Assembly (NCBI GenBank): GCA_030159075.1
Contig: BROG01000479.1
Coordinates: 62,001-126,000 of the forward strand
Source of the DNA: Atrina japonica
Lineage: Eukaryota; Mollusca; Bivalvia; Pterioida; Pinnidae
Direction of reading: 5' to 3'
DNA length: 64,000 nucleotides
Under the pieces are notes generated by a model. It was not told the origin of the DNA, did not search any database, and saw only the letters and a program-made list of their open reading frames with translations. The position numbers and the translations under genes were made by a program. Within the stretch, counting starts at the first letter, position 1. Each line of letters starts with the position of its first letter. Of this stretch, positions 1 through 12,424 are shown one piece after another.

Positions 1-464
1 TATCTATCCTTTTTGTAACCCCAAGGGACCTATTGACAGTTGGTTAAATATTTTATTACTTTTTAAGACTTTTTAGGCCTAGAGCATTCTCTTTTTTCAT
101 TGCAGTAAGCAGGACGTCGTTCATCGCAATGTTTGCTCTTAAATCAGTGAAGCGTATGTAATCACTTTTGTCTACAGACACAGTATAAATTTACATTTGA
201 AATTGACATGTCCTTAATATGATTGATCCGTCTGACAGTTATCATCGTTAAAACGTTTGATCGCAACGCTTCTGTAGTAACTACATTTGCACATAATATA
301 TAAGCAGTAGTTTTAATTAGGTATTATATCACTTCATTTATGTTAATAATTAAAATTCAACTTTGCCATTTTCAATGGAATAAATTATCAAATTGTAATT
401 TTGTAATTGAAAAACCCTGAATTTGACAGGAATAAGTTTTGTAGATTCATATGTATACATATGG
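1..464. other. No gene seen; AT-rich DNA
   Basis: I see no coding exon, tRNA or recognisable repeat. It lies just outside the left arm of the giant inverted repeat, and its outer sequence does not match the flank of the right arm, which helps place the arm boundary. Confidence 0.5.
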
Positions 465-2065
465 ACTGCAAGGTTCTTCATTGCACGTACACAGAACGAT
501 TCTATATACACTTAAGCAACACAAGTATTAGTTCGTCACGTGACCCAAATATTAACTGCTTTAGTTTTTGGCGTAGGAATACATGGATATTTAAGAAGCC
601 ATTTCTATCTATTTGTCGGACAAGCCTAAGTCTTTTCTGAAATTTCAAAATATGAACGGATCAATAAAGAATAGGGTATCACATTTATTTGTTATTATTT
701 ATTTCTTATTTATTTATTTAATCTTAAATCCTCAAAACAAACAAAAATCACAGAAAGATATCGGAAACACAAGACTACATCTGTAGCACACTGGACGCCC
801 TTTAGATCTAGGTTATGTTATGACCAGAACCACAGGCCACAAAAATGAAAGTTCACTTCGTAGTTATAATTGTTTATTGCCATTTGAACAGAAAAAGAGA
901 GTTAGGCCTAGTGCAACTTTGTCAAGCATCTCTAATAAATAGCTCGTTTTGCCTTTACCAGATATTCCTGTTAGAAACAATTCGTCACTCATATCGTGTG
1001 AAATCAGCTCCATCATGCATTTCATCTCCAATTCTTGCTAATTCTGAGGCCCATCTTGTTTTCTCACAACCTGCAATGTCAATGCCGAGCATAAGCAGTG
1101 CTCATAGTTTTCTCAGTAACCAGTAATGGGATTATTGACGGGAAACGCTATATAATTGTAGTGTTCGTGTTTTAAAATATGTCATCATCTGATAAATACT
1201 GAATTGATCTACATAACACATGGATCTATTACAGGCCTACACGGGTTTTCCATAATGAAGGTGTCGATAATTTATTTTTAAACAGAACAAAAACAGTATG
1301 TTATTTCACAACATGATCTGTATTTGTCTTTTTTCAATTGATTTGATGGATTTGCTAGCAGACTATATACCGAAATACTTACGTAAGTTACGAAACAGTA
1401 AACATTTCCCAGATGATTGGTAAAAATGCGAAATAAAATGGCTACTTTCAGTGGTCATAAACAAATACTATATGTCTCCCTTATCTTAATCACACTCAAA
1501 CTCACTGTAGTATATTCCATTGATAACATATCATAATTCAAACGGAAATTTGTTGTAAAACAGTGTGCTCGACCTCGCATGGGCGCAGCCATTTGCATTT
1601 TCAAGCCTATCAAAATCTGACATATTTAACCCTCCTCCACCGAGTGGTCGAATATGAATCGCCACAGACCAAATCTGAGAATAAGTATTCAATATTTTCC
1701 ATATCAATAGTTTCTTTCAAAATGATATATAAAAAAGAAAATAAACCTTACTTCCATTTAGTATTTCCGGACAGAATAGGGAACTTCTTCTCGTCTCGCA
1801 CAGCTGTTCAGCTGTTACGTTTTATAAAAAACTCTCCCGCAATGTCAATTATATAGAGAATGGATTTCGTATCCAGTTGACTAGTTTCACAGAAAATGGT
1901 AATATATATAAATATAAGGATGGTTTTTTTTATTTTTGAAAACTATGGAATACACATGCAATGGCTCATGGAAAAAATCAATGTATGCACAGAATTTTTT
2001 TTCCATGGGCCACTGCATGTATATTCCATGGTTTTAAAAAATGAAAAAAAAAATCCCTAAATATT
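465..2065 (+). repeat. Left arm of giant inverted repeat
   Basis: Read on the + strand, this ~1.6 kb stretch matches the reverse complement of 4278-5710 almost end to end with many small differences. Shared anchors, in the same order, include TCGTCACGTGAC, GTTATGTTATGACCAGA versus GTCATGTTATGACCAGA, GTTAGGCCTAGT, TGCAATGTCAATGCCGAGCA, TTTCAATTGATTTGA and ACCAAATCTGAGAATAA. Small ORFs inside it are not conserved as frames between the arms, so it looks non-coding. It could be the terminal arms of a large non-autonomous DNA transposon or an old inverted duplication. Confidence 0.85.
1916..2062. repeat. Hairpin at inner end of left arm
   Basis: The two halves (about 1916-1975 and 1995-2062) are inverted copies. 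One reads AAACTATGGAATACACATGC, then GGCTCATGGAAAAAA; the other returns as TTTTTTCCATGGGCC, then GCATGTATATTCCATGG. The matching place in the right arm (4278-4432) is a hairpin too, so this is part of the element design. Confidence 0.75.
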
Positions 2066-2189
2066 AAAACTTAATGCGAAAAGGTCAACTCTAAATAGTT
2101 AAATTGAAATGTAGTCTTGATAATATCAGTTAGTGTTGATATTTTTGTAGGAAATGTGCTGATAGTTCTGTGTATTCAAATTCATCGTA

Positions 2190-2535
2190 TTAAACTTAGA
2201 TGTTAAGTTCACAGCTCATTTTGACTATTTCAACTGACAATAACTCCATAAAACTATACACTTTTCATATACATGTTAGTGTTGAGGATTTGTAGAAAAC
2301 ATGGTTAAGAAGTTGTGTGCGGAGTTTCAGAGTCACTGGATTAACGTCAAGATCACAACTCAATTTGAAAAGTCTCAAATCAATAAACAATTATAATAGA
2401 ATTTTCAAATATATGTGTACTTCAGTGTTAAAGAGTTTTAGAAAGTAGTGATTCCGATAAAGAACATTGATGTGAAGTTTCAACGTCATCAGACCAAATG
2501 CCAAGGTCACAGCTCAGTTTGAAAATTTCAGTTGT
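2190..2535 (+). repeat. Degenerate ~155-bp tandem repeat
   Basis: A recurring block occurs at about 2203, 2350 and 2500: (a)GTTCACAGCTCATTTTGA, AGATCACAACTCAATTTGA and AGGTCACAGCTCAGTTTGA. Each is preceded by related AT-rich sequence with a GTTTCA.CGTCA-like part. Three diverged units are visible. Confidence 0.5.
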
Positions 2536-3239
2536 AGATCATCTAAAATTTATTATAATAATTTTTACTGTATATCTTGCTGTTGATGCTGTTGTTGTTA
2601 CTATCGTTATCGCAATTGTTGTTTCTTCTGTTGTTGTTCCCGTTGCTAATGTTGATCTTGTTGTTACCGTTGTTACTGTTGTTATTAACAGTATTATTCT
2701 TGTTGTTGCTGTCGTAATCTGCGGTACGTCAATATTTTTCCTGGTATCGGCATTTTATCAACGGTAAGTTGAAATTGATGACTTGATTTTAACCCTTTAT
2801 ATTCTAACATTTCAGTTTATGTATCTATTCAACTAGTGCTCATGATTGGAATAGGTTGTTTGGTTTACATTTATAATAATAATAAAAAACAAATACAAGT
2901 ACTGTGATAGCTATCATATCAAAGTATGTTTGTAAAATAATTACATCGGGCGCACTAAAATACAATTACAATGTATTTTTTATGATCCAGAGATTTCCCG
3001 CAAAGTGAAAACATGGTCATATCATCAAGAAGTGAAAATATATTCTGATGCATTAGTAAATAATTTTTTATAGAAATAACAACCAAGAAAACTATTTTAA
3101 ATGATATCATACATTTATTTGCAACATTTAATTTTGATATTATGTCATACGAAAGAGGACTGTTTGAGGACAAAACTCTAAATATTTAATTTATTTATTA
3201 TGTGAACAATATCACAATTATCTAGAGAAAATGGAATTC

Positions 3240-3242
<3 letters not shown>

Positions 3243-3327
<85 letters not shown>

Positions 3328-3372
3328 GAGATTGGGTGTTGGTATGTGAGTTTAGATAGACAGGGCAACAGC

Positions 3373-3404
<32 letters not shown>

Positions 3405-3425
3405 ATGATAGATAGATAGATAGAT
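3243..3425. repeat. (TA)n and (GATA)n microsatellites
   Basis: An 82-bp (TA)n run at 3243-3324 is followed by an interrupted GATA run at 3373-3425. These lie near the centre of the giant inverted repeat. Confidence 0.95.
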
Positions 3426-4277
3426 TGACAGAAAATGTGAGAGAATGTGGAGAAATGTGCGTGTTATCTTGCATGCTTGTGTGCACGTTCGTACGGTGGT
3501 ACCACACATCAGTTTTATTTAATATCTAGTTTTCAGTCATCGCTGTTTGTAATTATTCAGGGATCACACGGTACGTTCCTGACAAGGTATCGTAACCTTT
3601 GATTTAGTTGCATCATCACAGGTGAAAACAAACGTGCGGTTTAATCAGTACTATGTATTAACATCCATTACACTCATGATAGAGCTAATAAGTCAGGAAA
3701 TGCTAACATCTAATATTTTCTAAAATATCGTGTTTTCACTTTGTTTTGTTTATCTGGGGATAAAATTGTGAACATATTTTCACATTCCGGTATTATGCCT
3801 GGCAAACAAAAAGTGGAAAACATGATAATGACATTGGAACATAAAAGTAAAGGCATTGAGACAAGCCTGTGTTTTTCTTTTAAGTTAATTATCCTAAAAT
3901 TGTTTGACTATCTAAGGGAGCTTTTGTTCTTACATCATTTTAATTTTCCAGTTGCAAGAAATAAATTCCGTAAAAACCCCTATAAGCCCATATAATACTT
4001 CGGTTAAAGTCTCACGCGATTCGTTAAGTTTAGTTTTGTTTAAAGATAACATTTATAGAATTCATCGGACATGGGGTAACATTTAAACATGGTGAATCAA
4101 ATATTCAGAATAAAACAAATTGTAAGAGATTCCAGTTTTAGTCTGTTTCTAATGTTTAGAATTCGAAGATTTGAATGATGCCAGATTTGGAACTCTTTTG
4201 TTAAGAATATCACACTTGTTTCTCATGTGTCTGGTAAACCCCTTGTAAACACATGAGTGGATTTATAGACCGCCTTT

Positions 4278-5710
4278 TAAGGATAGTTTTTTATTTTTTG
4301 AAAATCATTGGATATAAAATCAATTACTCATGGAGAAAAATCTGTGCAGCACATGCACAATGATTTTTTCTCAAAGCAATTCCTTTTATATCCAATGTTT
4401 TTTTTAAAACATGAGAAATGATCCTGAGAAGGCAGTCTAGAAATCCACTGATTACTAAAATCGTTCCATATAATTGACTTTTTCCATATGACGAAACAGC
4501 TCAACAGTTGTGTGACATGAAAAGTAGTTCTCTTTGCTGACCGGAAATACTAGATGGATTACGGTTTATTGTCTTTTTTCATATCATTACAAAAGAAAGA
4601 ATATTTATTCTCAGATTTGGTTTGTGGTAATTAATATTCGACCGCTTGGTGATGGAGGATTATATGTGTCAGAAGAAAATTGCCCATGCAAATGTCGGCG
4701 ACCATGTAGTTAGCGATCGGTCGTTGGTGACACGCTGTTTTACAACGAATTTCCGTTTCAAATCTGATGTTTTATAAATGGAATATACCACAAAAAGTTT
4801 GAGTGTGACTTAAGAGAAGGGAGACAGCTAAAATTCGTTCATGACAAATGGAAGTTGCCATTTTATTTAATATCTTTTTTACCAATCAACTGAGAAATGT
4901 CGTGATGACTGTTTCGTAAGTATTTCAGCGTATAGTCTTCTAGAAAAACCGTCAAATCAATTGAAATAAGACAAATGCAAATTATGTTGTGACTTAACAA
5001 ACTTTTATTGGCCTATGTAAAAGTTATTTATCGAACCTTTGTTATGAAAAACCCTTTATCATCTAGTCACATATTTTATAAAACTAACGATAATTCTATA
5101 GAGTATACTGTCAATAACTCAATTACTGAGAAGCCTATTGACACTACATCTGCTCGGCATTGACATTGCATGTTGTGAGAAAACAAGATGTACTTCAGAA
5201 TTAGCAAGGATTGGAGATGAAATGGGGGATGGAGCCGATTTCACATTTTGTGAGTGACGAACTGTTTCTGACAGGAATATCGGGTAAAGCGGCCTGTTAA
5301 TCGGAGATACTTGACAAAGTTGAACTAGGCCTAACTTTTTTTCTGTTCAACAGACAAGTTACGATCGTAACTACGAAGCGATATTTCATTTCTCTATCCT
5401 GTGGCTCTGGTCATAACATGACCTAGATCAATAACATGGCCTTTTTATGGGTCTGTACTTGAGGCGTAGTAGACAAGGCACTAGTCTTGTGTTTCTGATT
5501 TCTTTCTGTGATTGTGTTTGTTTTGTGGTAATGTATAGTATTAAAAATAAGAAATAATTATGTGATATTCTATTCTTTATTTATTCGTTCATATGTTGAA
5601 ATTTCAGAGAAGACTCAAGTAAAGCGGTTGACACTTAGGTCACGTGACGACCTACCACTTGTGCAATTGAAATATCTATACAATCGTTCTGTATACCTAC
5701 AATGAAGGAA
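4278..5710 (-). repeat. Right arm of giant inverted repeat
   Basis: Its reverse complement matches 465-2065. The inner end (4278-4432) is itself a hairpin whose halves both carry a version of TTGGATATAAAA. The arm is about 170 bp shorter than the left one because of indels. No matching sequence was seen past 5710. Confidence 0.85.
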
Positions 5711-6227
5711 ATAACAGTCGGTAGGTAAACATTAATAATTTATTTCGCTTACTGAACCATTCATTTAATTTGTTGGTGACGTCATCAACATTTTGCTCTG
5801 AATCTTGCTAATCACGCTTCAAACGAGATTAATTCAGCAATAATGAATATAGGAAAGCTGAACCGAACGTAGTTATGGTCCGTTTCTCCCTTATTGTAAG
5901 AAGGCCGAGTTGACATGCGCATACACGTTTCTCTATTGATCCATATGTCGCTTCCGAATTATTACAAATTGGTTTCGTTCGGATTTATAAAAAAACATTT
6001 TTTTTTTAATTTGTCTTGCACGTATTTTACATGTTCACGGCAAATATACAACCACATGGTCATACAATTTGATAGTCAAATATTAATACATATAAGCCTA
6101 TCAAAATCATTTATTCAGGTGCAAAACGGCTTTGGTCTCCAAATGTTGATAATGATGATGATGATGATGATGACGTATTATCGGGTAACTTTCAGGCGCG
6201 AAAACTCGTACCGACGAACATGGGAAC

Positions 6228-6316
<89 letters not shown>

Positions 6317-7452
6317 GTTTATATGTTATCAGCGATATATAAAGCCTATATATCACTTATTTTATAACATTCATCGAAATATTATATTTAAATTAACTAA
6401 TAAAAGACCCTCTCATAAACGATGTTTCACCTTTGTCACTAGGCCTAATAGATAATATATATAGTCACTTAAGTCACTACACCTATACTGATCATTTATA
6501 GTCACTTCAGTCACTAGGCCTATCTTATGTGTCCAATGTTTAAATTCGTAAATACCATATACACAAAGAATGCATCTTAGATACTGTTAACATTACGTAT
6601 ACCAATAGCTGACTAACATGTTTACACGTTTCATTTAAGCCGCCTTTTATCAACCGAGCACAGCAATGTACATACCAATGTAGAAATGTTACGAAGTACT
6701 TAGCCTATGTTATACGCGATATGGAAAGTTCTTACAAAGGGAGTCGACCGATGCATCATGCACACAGACGCATCTCGCCATTCCCCTCGAGCCGTGACCA
6801 GGTGATAGCGGTTCGTCTGGAAACAGCTTTCAGTTGATTTCGCCAGTTGAAAAGAAAATTTTATTACAGAAAATCGGATCATCATGGGAAATGGCTACGC
6901 TTTGTAATTATGTTGTCACTCTCTAGACTGATGTGAAATTTATGTACTTGAACTTTCAACAGATAAGCATTGAACTGAAAGTACATTACATATTGAACAA
7001 GCGTAACACTCTATTCTCGGTCACGTAAGTCATAAATAAGATTTTCAGCCATACCTATCGAGTCGTAAATTTTCACTGAATTTAAAGCAGAGGATATTTT
7101 ATTTACATCGCGTGTGTACTGTGATAGGAGTTAGTATAATCTATCATTTAGTTTACCTTAACCGCGGGATATTTTTGTTAGTCCCGAATCATGCTAGTCA
7201 ACTTATTTAAACGTTTGCACAACATCGACGTGATCTTCTATACTCGTGTATACTACAAATGTCAAACATATTTGGGTTGTGTTCGTATATAGGTATATAG
7301 TTACTGCTTTAAATTGCCGAAAGCGGATAAGTTTATCTCTCAGTGATCGAATGTTGTGTGTCGGAAGTGTAAATATATATCTGCACCTTTATTTAAGCTG
7401 AGTTAGGTATCTACATGTACGATCAACTAGGAGGGCAGACTTCGTTCCCGGC
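5711..7452. other. Intergenic region upstream of the pseudokinase gene
   Basis: Contains an 83-bp (TA)n microsatellite (6231-6313) and a short GAT run (about 6155-6172) but no supported gene. A TATA-like string, AAATATATAT, sits at 7371-7380, about 75 bp before the start codon at 7453. It could be the core promoter of that gene, but in DNA this AT-rich that is weak evidence. Confidence 0.45.
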
Positions 7453-8910
7453 ATGGACGTGTGTAAATGCGAGAATCTCAATTTTTGGGGTGGTTTTGAT
7501 GTCGTTCAAACTACAGCTAGATTTACTACGGATAATGGATACCTAAAAGAAGTACAGTTTGAATTCCTCCCCAAACACAGAACAAAACGTTTCCTACTGT
7601 TTTGTGGCGCACTTGTGCCAGTGGGAGCAGACGATGGGGCAGTACGTGATGTTATCGTCAAAGTGAGGCGCGACAGACCAGCAGCAGACGACTACTGGGC
7701 TCTGTATTTTGCCCGTTTGCAACTGGCGCATGCGATTTCGATAAAATTTGGAAAGTTATTGAATGAGGATGAGGACAGAGATATTGATTTCATAGAGGAA
7801 TATGAGGTTCGTTTCAATGGTTATTCTCAGTGGGATGAATTTATGATGCAATTCAAGGAGTACGACCACAGGACATTAACTCAGGGGGAACACTTGGTTG
7901 TTCAACAATATCTTCATGGAAAATTCGAAAAATTCACGGAAACCGATTCGTTTCTAGAAGCCCTTAAGCATTACTCTTATCATTTTAGTGAAGGTAAATA
8001 CGTGTTTTGGGGATTCCGAGGTGTGCTTTATGAGGATCTATATAGGCTAACGACGCCATTTATCCATTCCGTTGCCAAAACATTTGGGCCACGAGATAAA
8101 GGATTTGAAGGGATCAAGGATTTCTTTGACCGACACGTGTGTTCTGACATTTGTGAAAAGTGGATAAAACCCCAAGAAAACGATTACAAAGATCTGTATG
8201 TGGATGTAAATGACATAGAAACGAAATTACCGGAGACGAGGGATTACGAAGATGTAAACGTAAGTGAAAAAGCGGTGAACAAAAAATATTCAGATACGAG
8301 AGTGTACGAAGACTTCAGTATGAGTGAAAAAGCAAAAACCAAGAAATATTCAGAAAACAGGGATTACGAAGATTTCGAGAGGAGGCCAAATGTGGGAAGC
8401 AAGAAAAATCCAAAAGAGACGGACTATGAGAATTTCAGCTTGACTGAAAATTTGTCGAGAAAGAGACACTCGGAAAAAAAGAATTACGAAAATTTACATT
8501 TGGGTGAAAGTGAACTTAGCATGAGGTATTCTGAAAAGACGGAATACGAGGATTTAAATGTCCCGTGTGAAAAGGAAGTGAGCACGAAATATTCAGAAAA
8601 GACGGATTACGAAGATCTGAATTTGAGTGAAAAAGATGTGAACGCGAAATATTCTGAAAAGAAAGAATACGAGGAATTACAACTGAGTGTAAATGGATTG
8701 GGGTCAAATTATTCAGAACAGAAGAATTACGACAAATTTCACTTTAGTGAAAATGAAATAATCGGTGATTTTCAAGACATACATTTCAAAGATTACGACG
8801 ACTTGGATGTGAATGAAAATAAAATGAGCAAAAGGTACAAAGATCCCGATGAAACAAGTGTGAAAGAGTTAGACTTAGCCTATGTCAGCTGGCATGTGTC
8901 ACAAATCTAG
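7453..8910 (+). CDS. Alpha-kinase-fold protein, predicted pseudokinase, with Y-x-x-L repeat tail
   Basis: One open exon of 485 codons. Residues ~20-240 match the alpha-kinase (MHCK/eEF2K/TRPM7) fold. The N-lobe has VIVK with K70 as the likely ATP-contacting lysine. The C-lobe has FLEALKHYSYHFSEGKY (167-183), the FGP-x-D-x-G segment (211-217) and a zinc site, H205 with H228-x-C230-x3-C234. The family usually has D-[LI]-Q-G and T-D-P here; this protein reads G187-F-R-G190 and T200-T201-P202, so both catalytic-region aspartates are gone while the zinc site remains. Residues 243-450 form eleven ~20-residue repeats (consensus KYSEKxDYEDLNLSEK) with tyrosines at 245, 265, 285, 305, 325, 345, 365, 386, 406, 426 and 448, each in Y-x-x-[L/F/V]. 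The fold is well supported. Lack of catalysis and a scaffold or phosphotyrosine role are inference. Upstream non-coding exons are possible. Confidence 0.88.
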   Translation: MDVCKCENLNFWGGFDVVQTTARFTTDNGYLKEVQFEFLPKHRTKRFLLFCGALVPVGADDGAVRDVIVKVRRDRPAADDYWALYFARLQLAHAISIKFGKLLNEDEDRDIDFIEEYEVRFNGYSQWDEFMMQFKEYDHRTLTQGEHLVVQQYLHGKFEKFTETDSFLEALKHYSYHFSEGKYVFWGFRGVLYEDLYRLTTPFIHSVAKTFGPRDKGFEGIKDFFDRHVCSDICEKWIKPQENDYKDLYVDVNDIETKLPETRDYEDVNVSEKAVNKKYSDTRVYEDFSMSEKAKTKKYSENRDYEDFERRPNVGSKKNPKETDYENFSLTENLSRKRHSEKKNYENLHLGESELSMRYSEKTEYEDLNVPCEKEVSTKYSEKTDYEDLNLSEKDVNAKYSEKKEYEELQLSVNGLGSNYSEQKNYDKFHFSENEIIGDFQDIHFKDYDDLDVNENKMSKRYKDPDETSVKELDLAYVSWHVSQI

Positions 8911-9053
8911 AAATTTTAGGAAGGATTGCATCATCTAGTCGTTAAGTAGTTGTTCATGTATTAGATCTAGTCTACCAACTGTGATATTTGTGTACAACAA
9001 TTACGTGTTTATATTGATTTACCAGTGTTGCTTTCTACTTTATCATGCAATCA

Positions 9054-9169
<116 letters not shown>

Positions 9170-9192
9170 ATTAAATGTCAAAATTGAATGAA

Positions 9193-9645
9193 AGAGGCAT
9201 TAGCTGTGTTTATAACAAAAATTGTATTATTTCGTTTTTATATACTTGGCCATCTGCAACATAAATAACTGTAACCTGAATGAGCTTTGTCAAAGGGGCA
9301 GTAACTGTGTTTATAAAAAATTATTTCGATTTTGTTTCTACTTTTAGTACTTGTACTTGATGTACAATATTAAACAAATCGAGCTATACACAGGCATAAC
9401 AAATCTTATATTCCTATATATTTTGTGAAACTAAGGTCAGGCCCAGTATGGTATGCATATACAAATAGTAAGGTTGAATTCATCAACCACAAGCGAGAAA
9501 CTGCCACACTAGGTTTCTCGAGCAATTACCACAAAATATATAGGAATTTAAAGATTTTTATGGGTGTTTATAACTCTTTTGTGTTATTGTATATCAAATC
9601 CACTTAGAAAAAAAGGAAAGATTTTTAAAAAAAAAAAAAATGTTA
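9193..9645. mobile_element. piggyBac-like MITE, copy 1 (rearranged)
   Basis: Shares long stretches with the palindromic element at 10413-10988: AGTAACTGTGTTTAT, GCTATACACAGGCATAA, AAGGTCAG, TATACAAATAGTAAGGTT and CACAAAATATA. It starts with a second end-like block (AAAGAGGCATTAGCTGTG at 9193) and ends in CTCCTTTAA. It looks like one arm plus extra terminal pieces. Non-coding. Confidence 0.75.
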
Positions 9646-10412
9646 ATGCTCCTTTAATTTTACAGTTTGATATTAATGCTCTTTTATAGATCGATATTCC
9701 AATGTTCATTTTTGCTTGTCATGCAATATCTTAAGTTTACATTAGTGAGCGCGTGTGTGTGCGTCGAAGAGAATTTCAATAAATATCAGTGCGGTTTATG
9801 AAAAAAAACCTGAGAAAAAGTAATAAATCTTGACGGTTTGAGGCGATATTTTGTTATATGACTTTTTGTGATAAAAAAAGTAAATATGTCTGGGACATGT
9901 CAGTGTTGTTGACCTGATTGTTCCGCTTGAATTACCAGATCTTGTACATATTTTTATGATAACGGGCTTATATAGTTTGTGTTGTAAGATGATATCATTC
10001 ATCTGTATGTTACTAGCCCCGGTCATGTGGTCATAATCGTTCAGTGACACGGTTGATGCGTAACTAATTATTCCAGTGGCGAACGTGAAGATCAGCTGAT
10101 ATATCAAATTTGTCCCCCCCTCAAAAAAAAAAACGGGGGCACCTGCCTCGAAAATATTATTTGGAGAGAAAACAAATGATGTCTTCATTCCTATAAGCGT
10201 TTTCGTTGAAGGTATTTTAAGGATTCCCTCTATTTATCTCGCATATAAACACTAGGCAAATAATTGTTTTCATGCAGGTAAATTCACTCGCTTTTGTGAG
10301 CTTCAAGTTCTCTATATGGACAGGTTCATGGCCACGATACCTCTGAAACATAAATGCACTTTTTTAACCTGGCCATCTGCAACATAAATAAGTGTAAACT
10401 GAATGAGCTTTG
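9646..10412. other. No gene supported
   Basis: AT-rich DNA between two MITE copies. An ORF on the minus strand here has no recognisable domain, and I treat it as chance. Confidence 0.45.
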
Positions 10413-10988
10413 TTAAAGGGGAAGTAACTGTGTTTATCAAAAATAATTTCGATTTTTTTTTCTACTTTTACTATTTCTAATTCATGTACAATAACAAATT
10501 AAAGCTATACACAGGCATAAGAAATCTTTTATTCCTATATGCATGTATTTTGTAAAAAATAAGGTCAGATCTAGTGTGGTATTCATATACAAATAGTAAG
10601 GTTATTGCAAGTGAAAAAGTACCAAACCTGGGTTTCTCAAGCAATTTTCACAAAATATACAGGGATCTAAGAATTTTTATGCCTGTGTATATCTCTTTTG
10701 CAGTAAAAAAGGAAATAAAAAACATTTTTAATTTCCTATTATATTTTGTGAAAATTGCCTGAGATACCCAGGTTTGGCAATTATTCAATTGCATTTCACC
10801 AATTCAGCCTTACTGTTTGTATATGAATACCACTCTTGACCTAGCCTTATTTTCATGAAATATATAGGAATAGCTGATTTGTTCTAATATCTCTGTGTAT
10901 AGCTGTTGTTATTGTACATCAAGTGCAAGTAATAAAAGTAGAAAAAAAATCAAAATGTTTTTATTAAACACAGCTAATGCCTCTTTAA
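10413..10988. mobile_element. piggyBac-like palindromic MITE, copy 2 (complete)
   Basis: Two ~250-bp arms (10413-10660 and 10738-10988) are inverted copies around a ~75-nt loop. Both outer ends carry TTAA next to AG[GA]GG, the target site typical of piggyBac transposons. There is no coding capacity. Related copies are at 9193-9645 and 58834-59150. Confidence 0.85.
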
Positions 10989-12424
10989 TCAGTTGATTCT
11001 AAATAGTGAATCGCACTGTATGACATCCCTGTGTCCGCTGTGACCGATCGCAGCCGTGGTCTAGTCGGGTAGGGCGTTTGAATCGCAACCGGAATGACTC
11101 TGGTTTGATTACCAATAACCTGGGTTATACATACGTGATTGATATATATGTTATATGTATCACAATTTTTTAAAAAAAATTATTATTTTAAGAATTATAA
11201 TAACCATATAATACTGTTATAATGAATTCTTAAACAACACAATTTGGAAATTCTAATATATACAGATTTTGTACCAGGGCTCTGACCAAGACCTTCTTGG
11301 AGCCTCAAGGTGGCACTCAAACCCCATGTCTATTTTGGTTTTGAATATACATAATTTTAGACTAGCTACGGCATTGCTATCCATAAGGGAAAAAAAAATC
11401 AATCGGGTACCAAAATACAATCTATTCGGCTTATCTATCGTCGATGTTATTCAAGGCAGAAATTGTATTATTACTACGGTACATATACGACTTCTCTTTG
11501 ATATCTACTCGTCTTGAATACATTTAATCGCCAAGTGAACTAAAGTTAGACGTGAACTGATAAAGTACAGTACAAATATGTAATGACCTGTTCAGTAATC
11601 GATTACTCTTACCTCTAGTGGTCGGGAATTCATATCGCGCTCTTGAATATGACAAATGACTAGGGTACACGCGGTATGATAACGTGACGACGTTTTATAG
11701 TAAGTAAAAAGAAGTCAACAGAACTACAAACAAGTGGCTGACCTGACGGTTTAATGGAAAACATTGGTTAGCAGAGTCCATACAAAATCACAGACACCTA
11801 GATACCATTAGGATTCCAATTTAATTGATACAGATGTATGACGTCATGGCTATACTTAGATTAACTTTTATCCTATGATTAATATGGAGGCTGATGAGAT
11901 TTACATCTAATATATTATCGAACTATCATATTGTGTGGATGGTTGTTTGAAAAATGTCATTGCAAGAAAATATTGGCTTTTCCTTTTAAAGAAACATCGA
12001 GAGATAAGATTTTGGTAATTCATAAACAAGTGAAGAATGTTTTAATATTACATTTTATGAAATATATATTTAAATGTGGCACAGCGTACACTATTTATAG
12101 GTTACCTTTAATTGACTTCAGTATGGTAATAATTACATCAGCGATATATAAAGCCAAGAGGTTAAAGTTTATACCTCGCAGATTACATGTAATTATTCTT
12201 ATATCAAATTTCTTAAAATATAACAAATTAAACCACAATATGATTAAACTACACTAAACTCATAAAGACACTAAAAACAATAAGTTATGAAGACTACGTA
12301 ATTAAGTTTTCAGATTTCAGTAATATATACATAAAATTAATGGGTTTTGCAGTGTTATGCAGTCTAAGTTATCTCTCTTTAAATAAATGCAATAACAAGA
12401 TTTTATTTCTCACAAATGTTTGTT
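10989..12424. other. No gene supported; possible tRNA-like SINE head at 11050-11115
   Basis: 11050-11115 has an A-box-like TGGTCTAGTCGGGTAGG and a B-box-like TGGTTTGATTACC, suggesting an old SINE head. It does not fold well enough in my reading to be called a tRNA gene. The remainder shows no exons I can support. Confidence 0.4.

Larger units (their letters stand above)
2066..4277. other. Spacer between the inverted-repeat arms; no gene supported
   Basis: This 2.2 kb spacer holds degenerate tandem repeats, a GTT-rich stretch (about 2575-2710) that makes a hydrophobic spurious ORF, and simple repeats at 3243-3425. No transposase or other coding motif could be seen on either strand. Confidence 0.55.

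Noticed and set aside
845..1126. ORFs at 845-1126 and 1563-1856
   Set aside because: They lie in an inverted-repeat arm and the frames are not kept in the other arm.
2498..2767. Hydrophobic 89-residue ORF resembling membrane segments
   Set aside because: It is a translated GTT/GTC-rich simple stretch (Val/Ile runs) with no start context or homologue recognised.
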